DNA of 64,000 bases from CADEEX01 sp964577955. GTDB lineage: Bacteria; Acidobacteriota; Vicinamibacteria; Vicinamibacterales; CAVVIG01. This document shows positions 19,684 to 28,528 of this stretch, piece after piece. The notes beneath the pieces were generated by a model. That model saw nothing but the letters and a program-made list of their open reading frames with translations. It did no database searches and was not told where the DNA came from. The DNA is taken from assembly GCA_964577955.1 (NCBI GenBank), contig CAZOAZ010000036.1, positions 1 to 64,000 of the forward strand, written 5' to 3'. Positions within the stretch are counted from its first letter, which is position 1, and each line of letters opens with the position of its first letter. The position numbers and the translations under genes are program-made.

Positions 19684-22446
19684 CTAGGCCCGTGCGCGCT
19701 TGCGCGCGACAGCTTTCTTGGCGGGTGCCTTCTTCTTGGCCGCAGCCTTCTTCTTCGCCGGCGGCTCAACCGGTTCGACGACGCGGGCGGGCGCTGTGGC
19801 GCGCTTGCGGCCGCGCATCTGGAACCCGCGGCCTCGTCCGCGTCCCGCGCGCGGCGCGGCGCCGCGTCTGGCTTCGAGCAGGGCGCGGGCATCGTCGAGC
19901 GACAACGTCGCGGGATCGAGTCCCTTCGGGACGGACGCGTTGGTCTCGCCGTCGGTCACGTACGGACCGTAGCGCCCTTCGAGCACCTGGAGCGGGCTGC
20001 CACCCTCCGGCATCTCGATCTTCGCGATGACGCGCTTGGCGGCTGCCTGACGGCGGCCGGCGCGTTTGGGTGCGGCGAGCAACTCGAGGGCGCGCGGCAG
20101 CTCGATCGTCATCAGATCGTCTGACGCGTCGAGCGACCGATATTCGTCGCCATGTTTGATGTACGGGCCGAATCGGCCGAGCCCCGCCAGAACAGGTTGG
20201 GCCGAGTCGGGATGGACACCCAGCTCGCGCGGCAGGCTCAGCAGACTGACCGCCTGATCGAGCGTCACGGTCGACTCGCTCATCGTCGGCAGCAGTGACG
20301 AGCGTTTCGGCTTTTCCTTGGAACCCTTCTCGGGATTCTCGCCGAGCTGCACGTAGGCGCCGAAGCGCCCGTTGATCACGTAGACGTTCTGCGCGGTTTG
20401 CGGGTGGACGCCCAGCGAGCGCGGCCCTTCGGCTTTGGCCCGGATCATCTCCATCGCCTTGGCCACGGAGAGATCCGCGGGCGGCAACGTCGGCGGCAAC
20501 GATGCCGTATTGCCGGGGCCGCCGGCGCCAAGCTGCAGGAACGGTCCGTAACGCCCGACCCGGACGCGGACCGGCTGTCCCGAATCCGGATCCTCGCCGA
20601 CGTCGATCAGCGGATAGTCGGCGTTCTCTTCGGCCTGCTTGACCGCATCCTCGAGACCGCGATGGTGCCGATCGCCGCGGAAGAACTGCCGGATGAAGTC
20701 GAGCCACTCGCGCTCGCCGCGCGAGATCTGATCCAGGTCCTCTTCCATCTCCGCCGTGAACGCGACGTCGACGAGATCGCCGAAGTGCGTGCGCAGCAGG
20801 CGCGTGACGGCAAAGGCGGTAAAGCTCGGCACCAGCGCCTTGCCCTGGCGGAAGATGTAGCCGCGCCGTTCGATGGTGCCGATCGTCGCGGCGTAGGTCG
20901 ACGGACGCCCGATCCCGAGGCGTTCCAGCTCCTTGATGAGCGACGCTTCGGTGTAGCGCGCCGGCGGCGCGGTCTCGTGGCCCTTCGGATCCACCGCGAC
21001 GAGGTGGAGCCGTTCGGCGCTGCTGGCCGCGACGCGGTCGCCGACTTTCAGTTTCGGGAGCGCGTTTTCCTGTTCGCTCAGGTCCGCGGCGACATCGTCG
21101 CTGCCTTCAACGTAGGCGCGGCGGAAGCCGGCGAACTCGATCACTTTTCCTGAGGCGCCGAACACCGCCGGTTCACCGGCCTTGCCGGTCGCGGAAATTT
21201 CGACCGACGTGCGCTGCACACGCGCATCGACCATCTGCGACGCCATCGTGCGCTTCCAGATCAGTTCGTAGAGGCGGAGATCGTCGCGGTCCAGCGTCCC
21301 CTCGAGTGAGGCCGGCGTGTGCGAGAACGTCGACGGACGAATCGCCTCATGCGCTTCCTGCGCGTTCTTGACCTTGGTCGCGTAGCGGCGCGGCGCCTGG
21401 TAGTACTCGCCGCCAAACAGCTCGCGGATCGCCTGCGCCGATTCCGAAAGCGCGCGGTCGCTCAACGTCGTCGAGTCCGTGCGGTGATACGAAATGTGGC
21501 CGTCCTGGAAGAGCCGCTGCGCGGCCTGCATCGTCCGCTCGGTCGAGTAGCCAAGCTTGCGGCTGGCTTCCTGGGTGAGCGTCGACGTCGTGAACGGCGG
21601 AGCCGGGCGTTCGACGCCGGGCTTCTCGTCAACCGCCGTGACGGTCCACGGCAGGTGCTGGCGCAGGACCGTTGCGAGATCGCGGGCATCGGCTTCGCTC
21701 AACACGCGCGCGTTCTTGCCGGTGAGCGCGCCCTTTTCGTCGAAGTCCTTGCCGGTCGCCACCCGGGCATCGCCGACGCGGGCCAGCGTCGCGGTGAAGA
21801 CACGGCCGTCGCCGGACACCTGCGCCTCGAGATCCCAGTAGCCGGCGGCGCGGAATGCGAGCCGCTCTTCTTCGCGATCGACGATCAGACGCACCGCGAC
21901 ACTCTGCACACGGCCGGCGCTCAGTCCGGTCTGGACTTTCTTCCAAAGCACCGGCGACAAGGTGTAGCCGTAGAGCCGATCCAGGATCCGGCGGCTCTCC
22001 TGCGCCCGAACCAGGTTCTCGTTGACGTCGTGCGCGTCCTTCACCGCGGCGGTGATGGCTTCCTGCGTGATCTCGTGAAAGACGATGCGCTTGACCGGCA
22101 CCTTCGGCTTGAGCACTTCCTTGAGGTGCCAGCTGATCGACTCGCCCTCTCGATCGGGGTCGGTCGCGAGCAGCACCTGCGTCGCGCCCTTGAGCGCCGC
22201 CCTGAGCGCCTGCACGTGCTTCCGCTTGTCGTTCGGGATGACGTAGTACGGTTTGAAGTCGCCTTCGGTGTCGACGCCGAGGCGGCCCCACTTCTTCTTC
22301 CGGATCTCGTCGGGAATTTCGTCGGCGGACTCGGGCAGATCGCGAACGTGGCCGTAGCTGGCCATCACTTCGTAGCCCGATTTCAATATGCGTTCAATCG
22401 TCCGCGCCTTCGCCGGCGACTCGACGATCACCAATGTCTTTGCCAT
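19684..22446 (-). CDS. topA: DNA topoisomerase I
   Basis: From the ATG at 22446 (AGGAAGCGAG upstream) the product is 920 residues with the type IA fold: Toprim domain MAKTLVIVESPAKARTIERIL ... LLATDPDREGESISWHL, the active-site tyrosine in GHISYHRTDSTTLS, and ASLIKELERLGIGRPSTYA. The C-terminus has no cysteine zinc fingers. Instead it has at least four repeats of the G(R)(Y/F)G(P/A)(Y/F) type (GRYGPFLQLG, GRFGAYVQLG, GRFGPYIKHG, GRYGPYVTDG) and a Lys/Ala-rich tail ending ARKRARA. It relaxes negative supercoils. It is preceded by dprA and followed four bases later by trmFO. Confidence 0.95.
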   Translation of the reverse strand: MAKTLVIVESPAKARTIERILKSGYEVMASYGHVRDLPESADEIPDEIRKKKWGRLGVDTEGDFKPYYVIPNDKRKHVQALRAALKGATQVLLATDPDREGESISWHLKEVLKPKVPVKRIVFHEITQEAITAAVKDAHDVNENLVRAQESRRILDRLYGYTLSPVLWKKVQTGLSAGRVQSVAVRLIVDREEERLAFRAAGYWDLEAQVSGDGRVFTATLARVGDARVATGKDFDEKGALTGKNARVLSEADARDLATVLRQHLPWTVTAVDEKPGVERPAPPFTTSTLTQEASRKLGYSTERTMQAAQRLFQDGHISYHRTDSTTLSDRALSESAQAIRELFGGEYYQAPRRYATKVKNAQEAHEAIRPSTFSHTPASLEGTLDRDDLRLYELIWKRTMASQMVDARVQRTSVEISATGKAGEPAVFGASGKVIEFAGFRRAYVEGSDDVAADLSEQENALPKLKVGDRVAASSAERLHLVAVDPKGHETAPPARYTEASLIKELERLGIGRPSTYAATIGTIERRGYIFRQGKALVPSFTAFAVTRLLRTHFGDLVDVAFTAEMEEDLDQISRGEREWLDFIRQFFRGDRHHRGLEDAVKQAEENADYPLIDVGEDPDSGQPVRVRVGRYGPFLQLGAGGPGNTASLPPTLPPADLSVAKAMEMIRAKAEGPRSLGVHPQTAQNVYVINGRFGAYVQLGENPEKGSKEKPKRSSLLPTMSESTVTLDQAVSLLSLPRELGVHPDSAQPVLAGLGRFGPYIKHGDEYRSLDASDDLMTIELPRALELLAAPKRAGRRQAAAKRVIAKIEMPEGGSPLQVLEGRYGPYVTDGETNASVPKGLDPATLSLDDARALLEARRGAAPRAGRGRGRGFQMRGRKRATAPARVVEPVEPPAKKKAAAKKKAPAKKAVARKRARA

Positions 22447-22484
22447 GAACTCGCTTCCTGCGCTCCCGCCTCCGGACCTAGAAC

Positions 22485-23582
22485 CTAGCACGAACTGTCA
22501 ACACGGACGAATCGGCCGCCGCCGGCGCGCCGGACCAGGCCGCGCATTTCAAGCTCGAAGAGACGATGCAGCAGGCGCGCGGCGGAAAGCCCGGACTGCG
22601 CGGCGAGCGCATCCAGCGGGCACGGTTCGCCGGGCGGGAGGCACGCGAGCACAGGATCGACGGCCGCACGCTGCCCTTCCGTATCGGCCGCTCCGTCCGG
22701 CGGGTTAGAAGGCGCAGGAGCGACGGGCCGTGCAAGTCCGAGTTCGTCCAGCACGTCGTCGGCGCTCTCGACGAGCCGCGCCCCGTCGCGGAGCAGCGCG
22801 TGCCCGCCGCGATTGCGCGTGTTCAACACGTTGCCGGGCACGGCCAGAACGTCGCGTCCCTGTTCGAGCGCGCACCGCGCCGTGATCAACGAGCCGCTCT
22901 TCTCGCCGGCTTCGACGATGACGACAGCGCGCGACAGCCCGCTGATGACGCGGTTGCGGCGTGGAAAGAAGGCGGACCGCGGACCGGTGCCGGGCACGAA
23001 CTCGCTGACCAGAGCGCCGGCGCCGGCGATGCCTGACGCCAGCGCCGTGTGCTCCTCGGGATAGATGACGTCGACGCCTGAGCCGAGCACCGCGATCGTC
23101 GGTCCACCGGCTCTGACGGCACCGCGATGTGCCGCCGCATCGACACCCCGGGCCAGACCGCTCGTCACCGTCAAACCGCGCTGTGCGAGATCGAAACCCA
23201 GACGCTCTGCGACGGCACAGGCATATTCCGAACCGGCGCGCGACCCGACGATCGCCACCGACGGCCGCTCGAGCGCCGCGGGGTCTCCACGAATCCACAG
23301 GACGGGCGGCGGGTCGACGATCGTAGACAGCGCCGCCGGATAGCGCAGATCGGGCCAGGCGAGTGGGACGCTCGCGTTCGCCGCGGCCCGCGCCAGCGCG
23401 TCGGTGGCGCGCCGCCGCAGCTCGTCGGCGCGCGGCGCGCGCTTCGAGCGGCGGACGCGATCGGCGCATTGCTCGTCGAGCACGTCACTCGCGTCGCGCC
23501 CGTCGCGAAGCTGCTCGGCCACCGTCCGCAGACGCCACACCGGAAGGAGGGACAGTGCCACCCAGTCCACCAGCATCGTCAT
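22485..23582 (-). CDS. dprA: DNA-processing protein DprA
   Basis: The 365-residue product has the DprA Rossmann domain (SVAIVGSRAGSEYACAVAERLGFDLA, TSGLARGVDAAAHRGA, AVLGSGVDVIYPEEH, SEFVPGTGPRSAFFPRRNRVISGLS). The C-terminal winged helix is LDALAAQSGLSAARLLHRLFELEMRGLVRRAGGGRFVRV. DprA loads RecA on incoming single-stranded DNA during natural transformation. The chosen ATG (23582) has GGAG upstream; a start at 23609 would add nine residues. With comF nearby, this hints at DNA uptake ability, which the window alone cannot prove. Confidence 0.93.
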   Translation of the reverse strand: MTMLVDWVALSLLPVWRLRTVAEQLRDGRDASDVLDEQCADRVRRSKRAPRADELRRRATDALARAAANASVPLAWPDLRYPAALSTIVDPPPVLWIRGDPAALERPSVAIVGSRAGSEYACAVAERLGFDLAQRGLTVTSGLARGVDAAAHRGAVRAGGPTIAVLGSGVDVIYPEEHTALASGIAGAGALVSEFVPGTGPRSAFFPRRNRVISGLSRAVVIVEAGEKSGSLITARCALEQGRDVLAVPGNVLNTRNRGGHALLRDGARLVESADDVLDELGLARPVAPAPSNPPDGAADTEGQRAAVDPVLACLPPGEPCPLDALAAQSGLSAARLLHRLFELEMRGLVRRAGGGRFVRVDSSC

Positions 23583-23852
23583 GTCCGACTCCGCTGCGGG
23601 ACCGGGCACAAAAAGAGGCCGGGCCCCGCTGAGCGGAACCCGACCTCGCCCGGATTATAGCGTCGTCGGGCTGCATTCGTTGGAGGACAACGGCCGGAGA
23701 TATTTCGTAAATCGGCGTTGAAGCGGCAATGAAAGCCCTGCGTTTACGCCGCGAGCGTGTGGTACGTGCATTGCTGATCGGCTGGCGTCGAGCGTCCCCA
23801 AATGCCTTGCAACCGGAGAATCGCAGTCGCTATAGTGAGTCGTCGGTCCACA

Positions 23853-24209
23853 ATGCATCTGCGTCTTGCGGCCCTGATCGTTCTCCTTGCCGCCCCGGCC
23901 GCGCCGCTCTACGCCGACGCGCGGGAAGACGCCAAGGCCCAAGTGGACTTCGGCATCGATGTCGCGCAGCGCGGCCTGTGGCGCGAGGCGATCTACCGCT
24001 GGGAAAAAGCCGTCGAAATCGACCCGACCTACGCGGCCGCCTACAACGACCTCGGCATCGCCTACGAACACGAAGGACAGCTCGCGAAGGCGCGCCGGGC
24101 GTACGAAAAGGCGCTCGAGCTCGAGCCGAACAACGCCCAGATTCGTCAGAACTACGAACTGTTCAAGGAAATCAATGATCGGAGCAGCGGTGGCAACGAT
24201 CGCCCGTAG
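23853..24209 (+). CDS. Secreted TPR-repeat protein
   Basis: From the ATG at 23853 the 118-residue product has a signal peptide (MHLRLAALIVLLAAPAAPLYADA) and at least two TPR units (AQRGLWREAIYRWEKAVEIDPTYAAAYNDLGIAYEHEGQLAKARRAYEKALELEPNN). It is probably periplasmic and binds other proteins. The following lipoprotein gene overlaps its 3' end, so they are co-expressed and perhaps interact. A start at 23802 would lack a proper signal peptide. Confidence 0.85.
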   Translation: MHLRLAALIVLLAAPAAPLYADAREDAKAQVDFGIDVAQRGLWREAIYRWEKAVEIDPTYAAAYNDLGIAYEHEGQLAKARRAYEKALELEPNNAQIRQNYELFKEINDRSSGGNDRP

Positions 24210-25035
24210 CATCCGCATGGCGACGGTCGCCGCCGGCATCGCGCTGCTCGCGGCCGCGTGCGGCCCGAGCTACTTCGAGATCCCGATCGAAACGCCGATC
24301 CAGCCGAAACTCGACGTGACGCCGTTTCAGCGCGTGCTGATCGCGGGCTTCGTCGCCGGCGGAACCGACGACGTGGATACGAATCAGGAAACGGTGCGCT
24401 TGCTCCGCAGCCAGTTGCGCAGCAAGTCGTCGCTGCGGGTCATCGACGCCGACGCGCTGCCGCTGATGGACATCGCGCAGCAGCAGAGCAGGGGCCCCGA
24501 TGCCCCGCCCGCCGACACGGCTACGGCTCCGACCGAAAGCGGCGCGACAGCGCAGGCGGCGGCGGCCGGCGGCGGCGCGCCGACGCTCGCGCTGCCGGCG
24601 AAGATCAGAGAAGAAAAAGACCTCGAGCCGTACGAACGTCTGTTCGCCAACACCGCCTACTGGAAGCGGATCGGCGAGGAATATCAGAATCCGCTGATCG
24701 TCACCGGCACGGTGCTGTTCGCGCCGAATCAGCGCGCCGGATTCATCAACCGCAACGTCGAAGACTTCGATTCGTTCGGACGGCGGCGGGTCATCCCGAC
24801 GCGCACGATGACCGAGCGGAAGGGCTTCGTCCTCAGGCCGAAGTTCGTCTTCATCGACGGGCGCACCGGCGCGACGATCTATTCCGAAAGCTACCGCGAA
24901 GAAGTGCTCTACAACTCGCAGCAGAACACGCCGGCGCTGTCGTCGTACTTCGAACTGATGGATCGCCTGGTGCCGAACTTCCTGAGCGCGCTGAGCAGTC
25001 AGAAGATCAAGGGCACGCGGGTTTTGTTGCGATAG
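24190..25035 (+). CDS. Lipoprotein of unknown function, coupled to the TPR protein
   Basis: I place the start at the GTG at 24190, preceded by GGAG at good spacing. The 281-residue product has a lipoprotein signal ending LLAAACGPSYFEIPIE. The body has VTPFQRVLIAGFVAGGTDDVDTNQETVRLLRSQLR, an Ala/Pro/Thr-rich middle (about 105-135) and a conserved-looking end with NPLIVTGTVLFAPNQRAGF and FVFIDGRTGATIYSESYREEVLYN. The pattern resembles outer-membrane-associated proteins of unknown function, but I cannot name a family. The ATGs at 24175 and 24217 are alternative starts. Confidence 0.75.
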   Translation: MATIARSIRMATVAAGIALLAAACGPSYFEIPIETPIQPKLDVTPFQRVLIAGFVAGGTDDVDTNQETVRLLRSQLRSKSSLRVIDADALPLMDIAQQQSRGPDAPPADTATAPTESGATAQAAAAGGGAPTLALPAKIREEKDLEPYERLFANTAYWKRIGEEYQNPLIVTGTVLFAPNQRAGFINRNVEDFDSFGRRRVIPTRTMTERKGFVLRPKFVFIDGRTGATIYSESYREEVLYNSQQNTPALSSYFELMDRLVPNFLSALSSQKIKGTRVLLR

Positions 25036-25042
25036 TCCGAGG

Positions 25043-25074
25043 TCGGCTGAAGCCGAAATCCGGCTAAAGCCGGA
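25043..25074. repeat. Pair of adjacent GGCT(G/A)AAGCC hairpins between convergent genes
   Basis: TCGGCT-ga-AGCCGA (25043-25056) and TCCGGCT-aa-AGCCGGA (25059-25074) lie back to back just after the lipoprotein stop. They belong to the same palindromic repeat family as the copies at 19073, 33799 and 41696, and could end transcription from either side. Confidence 0.8.
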
Positions 25075-25089
25075 TCCCACCACAGCTGG

Positions 25090-25599
25090 TCAGCGGAAAT
25101 CCTGCGCGACGGTCACTTCACCGCCGCTGATGTACACCCCGCAGCCAACTTCGGTAAACGGTCCCGCGATGATGTCGTAGTGTTCGCCGCCCGGGCCGAC
25201 CTGCCACATCTGCGCCAGCCCGAGACGAATGACCGTGCGCGCCGTGCCGCCGGTCCACCAGCAAATCTCGGTTTCCGCTCGTGACGTGCTGCCGCCGTTG
25301 GTCGCGGCGAAGTACAGGTGCGCCACGTGTGCCGCGCCGTCCACTTCGGCGGCGCGAGCCGCGTACTCCTCGAGATCGGCGGCGCGCGCCAGCGGCGGAA
25401 GGCCACGCGTCGCACGGTAGCGATTGAGCTCGGACGCACAGTAGGCCACGTCGTCGCTGTTGCCGGCCGCGCCGGCGTCGGATGGTTCGGTCGGCAGCGC
25501 GGCCGTGCACGACCCGAGCGTCAGCGCCAGCAGGCCCAAAACGGCCAGCCGAACGCCGCGTCCGACGGACGCTGCAGGCCTGTGAAACACGGGTGGCAT
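25090..25599 (-). CDS. CAP/SCP-like domain lipoprotein
   Basis: From the ATG at 25599 the product is 169 residues with a lipoprotein signal (VRLAVLGLLALTLGSC). A compact domain follows with YCASELNRYRATRGLPPLARAADLEEYAARAAEVDGAAHVAHLYF and QMWQVGPGGEHYDIIAGPFTEVGCGVYISGGEVTVAQDF. The order LN-x-R...L-x-R...A, a central His, GPGGEHY and a CGVY strand matches the CAP (SCP/PR-1) fold. Function of bacterial CAP proteins is mostly unknown. It converges with the preceding lipoprotein gene and diverges from rplU. Confidence 0.75.
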   Translation of the reverse strand: MPPVFHRPAASVGRGVRLAVLGLLALTLGSCTAALPTEPSDAGAAGNSDDVAYCASELNRYRATRGLPPLARAADLEEYAARAAEVDGAAHVAHLYFAATNGGSTSRAETEICWWTGGTARTVIRLGLAQMWQVGPGGEHYDIIAGPFTEVGCGVYISGGEVTVAQDFR

Positions 25600-25688
25600 T
25601 CTATAAGGTGTCCATCGGCCCGGGAACTGCCAGACTTCACTGAACCGCTCGAATAGGCTACACTGTCCCCTTTGCACAGGTGCAGATC

Positions 25689-26003
25689 ATGTACGCAATC
25701 GTTCAGGCAGGCGGTCGGCAGGTCAAGGTGGTTCCCGGCGCCACAGCGTTGGTCGACGGCACCGCCGGCGAGCCCGGCGCGGAACTGACGCTCGACCAGG
25801 TGCTCCTCGTCGAAAAAGACGGCGGCGAAGTCCTGGCTGGGGCGCCCTTTGTCGCCAACGCCCGCATCGTCGCCGTTGTCGAGGGCGAGGCCCGCGGTCC
25901 CAAGATCAGGGTCTTCAAGAAGAAGCGTCGTAAGGGCATGCGGCGGACCAAAGGTCACCGTGCGACGTATACCCGCATTCTCGTGAAAGACATCCTTCTG
26001 TAG
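25689..26003 (+). CDS. rplU: 50S ribosomal protein L21
   Basis: The 104-residue product starts MYAIVQAGGRQVKVVPG and ends RTKGHRATYTRILVKDIL, with FKKKRRKGMRRTKGHR as the RNA-binding core. This is a normal L21. The ATG at 25689 has AGGTG upstream; a GTG nine bases earlier is also in frame. It heads the rplU-rpmA-obgE set that is conserved in many bacteria. Confidence 0.97.
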   Translation: MYAIVQAGGRQVKVVPGATALVDGTAGEPGAELTLDQVLLVEKDGGEVLAGAPFVANARIVAVVEGEARGPKIRVFKKKRRKGMRRTKGHRATYTRILVKDILL

Positions 26004-26012
26004 GTTTCAGCA

Positions 26013-26276
26013 ATGGCTCATAAGAAAGGTCAAGGCAGCTCCAGGAACGGCCGCGATTCGAACTCGCAGCGGCTGGGCGTCAAGGCGCACGACGGCAACC
26101 TGGTGACGGGCGGGACGATCATTGTCCGCCAGCGCGGCCGCCGGTTCCGTCCAGGCCTCAACGCTGGACTCGGCAAGGACGACACCATCTTCGCGAAAAC
26201 CGCCGGGCGCGTCCGCTTTGAAGACCACGGGGCGCGCGGCCGGGTCATCAGCATCCTCCCGGTCGACAAAGCCTGA
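26013..26276 (+). CDS. rpmA: 50S ribosomal protein L27
   Basis: The 87-residue product starts MAHKKGQGSSRNGRDSNSQR and has LVTGGTIIVRQRG and GLGKDDTIFAKTAGRV, the standard L27 sequence near the peptidyl transferase centre. No N-terminal cleavage extension is present. It follows rplU by nine bases. Confidence 0.97.
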   Translation: MAHKKGQGSSRNGRDSNSQRLGVKAHDGNLVTGGTIIVRQRGRRFRPGLNAGLGKDDTIFAKTAGRVRFEDHGARGRVISILPVDKA

Positions 26277-26365
26277 ATTTGGATCGTCGGGCGTCTGATG
26301 CTCAGGCCTTGAACGATTCATGGTTCAATGGCTCGAGCGCCAGTTGACCGTCATGACCAGATTCA

Positions 26366-27415
26366 ATGTTCGTTGACGAAGTCCAGATTGAAGTAACCGC
26401 CGGACACGGTGGACGCGGCTGCATGGCGTTCCGCCGCGAGAAGTTCGTCCCGCGCGGCGGTCCAAGCGGCGGCGACGGCGGTCACGGCGGCTCGGTCTAC
26501 ATCGTCGCCAATCCCCACGTAAACACACTGGTTAACTACCGGTTCAAGCACGAGTTCGACGCCGAGCGCGGCGCGCACGGCGAGGGCTCGAACTGCACCG
26601 GGCGGAACGGACACGATCTGGAACTGGCGGTTCCGCCCGGGACGCTGGTCTTCGATCGCACCGACTCTCCGGAAGGCGTCCTGCTGGCCGATCTGGCGCA
26701 CGAAGGCGATCGCGTGCTCGTGGCGAAAGGCGGCCGCGGCGGCCTGGGCAACGCGCACTTCGCGACTTCGACCAACCGCGCTCCTCGCAAAGTCCAGCCC
26801 GGCGAGCCTGGCGAAGAGAAGCTGCTCCGGCTGGAGCTGAAGCTCCTGGCGGACATCGGACTGGTGGGTTATCCGAACGCCGGCAAGTCGACGTTCATCG
26901 CCCGCGTGTCCGCGGCGCGGCCCAAGATTGCCGACTACCCGTTCACGACGCTGACGCCCAACCTCGGCGTCGTCCGCATGAGCGACGACCGCAGTTTCGT
27001 GGTCGCCGATGTGCCGGGCCTGATCGAAGGCGCCCATCGTGGCCTCGGACTGGGCCATCAGTTTCTCCGGCACCTCGAGCGGACCAAAGTGCTGGTCCAC
27101 ATCGTCGACGTGTCGAGTTCAACGGGCCGCGAACCGGCAGATGACCTCGACACCTTGCGACGCGAGCTGGAGCTGTTCGCCCCGACACTCGCCGCCAAGC
27201 CGCAGATTGTCGCCGCCAACAAGATCGACGCGCTCGACGACGAGAGCCGCGCCAAGGCACTGGAAAAGCGCGCGAAAAAACTGCGCCTGCCGTTTTTCCG
27301 GGTTTCGGCCGTGACCGGGGTCGGCGTCAACGACGTCCTCGAACAAAGCTGGAAGCTGCTGGCAGAAGTCCGCGCCGCGGAACGCGAGAGCGCCGCGGTC
27401 AGCCTGCACGAATGA
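26366..27415 (+). CDS. obgE: GTPase ObgE/CgtA
   Basis: The 349-residue product has the glycine-rich Obg fold (VTAGHGGRGCMAFRREKFVPRGGPSGGDGGHGG), then the G domain with P-loop GYPNAGKST (about 168), DVPGLIEGAHRGLGLGHQFLRHLERT and the NKID specificity motif. There is no C-terminal OCT extension. Obg couples ribosome assembly to GTP levels and the stringent response. It follows rpmA and overlaps nadD by four bases (ATGA). Confidence 0.97.
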   Translation: MFVDEVQIEVTAGHGGRGCMAFRREKFVPRGGPSGGDGGHGGSVYIVANPHVNTLVNYRFKHEFDAERGAHGEGSNCTGRNGHDLELAVPPGTLVFDRTDSPEGVLLADLAHEGDRVLVAKGGRGGLGNAHFATSTNRAPRKVQPGEPGEEKLLRLELKLLADIGLVGYPNAGKSTFIARVSAARPKIADYPFTTLTPNLGVVRMSDDRSFVVADVPGLIEGAHRGLGLGHQFLRHLERTKVLVHIVDVSSSTGREPADDLDTLRRELELFAPTLAAKPQIVAANKIDALDDESRAKALEKRAKKLRLPFFRVSAVTGVGVNDVLEQSWKLLAEVRAAERESAAVSLHE

Positions 27416-28113
27416 GGCGCATCGGCATTCTGGGCGGCTCGTTCGATCCGATTCACCGCGGCCACGTGGATCTGGGACGCGCCGCCGAGAAGGCGCTCGG
27501 CCTGACGCGGTTGCTGATCATGCCGAGCCACGCCCCGCCGCACCGGCCGCAACCCGTGACGTCGATGTTCCACCGCTTCGCGATGGCCGCCATCGCCGCC
27601 GCCGGACATCCGTCGTGGCAGGTCTCGGATCTGGAACTGCGCCACGCCGGTCCGTCGTATACATCGGAAACCCTGGCGCGGCTGCACACGGAAGGCTACG
27701 CCGCGCACGAACTGGTGTTTCTCACCGGTGCCGACGCGTTCCTGCGCATCGAAACGTGGCACGACTACCCGGCGCTTCTGGACCACGCGCACTTCGCGAT
27801 CGTGTCACGGGACAGCATGGCGGCGCACATGCTGCGCGAGCGGCTGCCGGCCCTGGCGCCGCGCATGACGACGCCTGGCCACGCGCAGTGGGCGACGCCC
27901 GCGATCATTTTGATCGACGCGCCGACCGCCAACGTGTCATCCACGGCGATCCGTGATCGCCGCGCGCTGGGTCGGTCGATTGGGGATCTCGTACCCGAGG
28001 GTGTCGAGGAACATATTGTTCGGCATGGACTTTACGCGTCGGCGGACTCGGACCGGCGAGCCGGCGACGACATCGGGCATCCGGCGGCAGGCAGGTTGCA
28101 TGGTCAAAGCTGA
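27412..28113 (+). CDS. nadD: Nicotinate-nucleotide adenylyltransferase NadD
   Basis: The 233-residue product starts MRRIGILGGSFDPIHRGHVDLG, the nucleotidyltransferase (H)xGH signature, and has FLTGADAFLRIETWHDYPALLDHAHFAIVSR and the SSTAIRDRRALG motif that binds ATP phosphates. It makes nicotinate adenine dinucleotide from NaMN in NAD synthesis. It overlaps obgE upstream and rsfS downstream (14 bases). Its C-terminal 15 residues beyond HGLYA are variable. Confidence 0.95.
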   Translation: MRRIGILGGSFDPIHRGHVDLGRAAEKALGLTRLLIMPSHAPPHRPQPVTSMFHRFAMAAIAAAGHPSWQVSDLELRHAGPSYTSETLARLHTEGYAAHELVFLTGADAFLRIETWHDYPALLDHAHFAIVSRDSMAAHMLRERLPALAPRMTTPGHAQWATPAIILIDAPTANVSSTAIRDRRALGRSIGDLVPEGVEEHIVRHGLYASADSDRRAGDDIGHPAAGRLHGQS

Positions 28114-28477
28114 CAAGCGCCGCAAGACGGCAACATTTCCGAAAGAGGTATCGGTGGCGATCGCCGCCGCCACCGACAAGAAGGCCGAGGACCTGCTCGT
28201 CCTCGACTTGCGCAAGGCCGCGGGCTTCACCGACTTCTTCGTGATCTGCTCCGGAACCAATCCGCGGCAGGTCAAGGCGATCGCGGATCACGTGCAGGAC
28301 ACGTTGGCGGAAGCCGGCAGCAAGCCCGCGCACGTCGAAGGCTACGAACGGGGCGAATGGGTTCTGCTCGACTACTTCGACTTCATCGTGCACGTCTTCG
28401 GCAAGGAGACGCGGGCGTTCTACGGGCTCGAGCGTCTCTGGGGAAACGCCGACCGCATCGAACCCAATCAGGTCTGA
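28100..28477 (+). CDS. rsfS: Ribosomal silencing factor RsfS
   Basis: From the ATG at 28100 (GGCAGG upstream) the 125-residue product has DKKAEDLLVLDLRKAAGFTDFFVICSGTNPRQVKAIADHV and GEWVLLDYFDFIVHVFGKETRAFYGLERLWGNA, the RsfS/Iojap signature. It binds L14 and blocks subunit joining under starvation. Placement right after nadD is the common arrangement. An in-frame reading from further upstream runs inside nadD and is not used. Confidence 0.95.
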   Translation: MVKADKRRKTATFPKEVSVAIAAATDKKAEDLLVLDLRKAAGFTDFFVICSGTNPRQVKAIADHVQDTLAEAGSKPAHVEGYERGEWVLLDYFDFIVHVFGKETRAFYGLERLWGNADRIEPNQV

Positions 28478-28528
28478 CGCGTCGCGTCGGGCCGACGCGC
28501 ATGCCGCAGGCGCCGGCGGGCTGACACC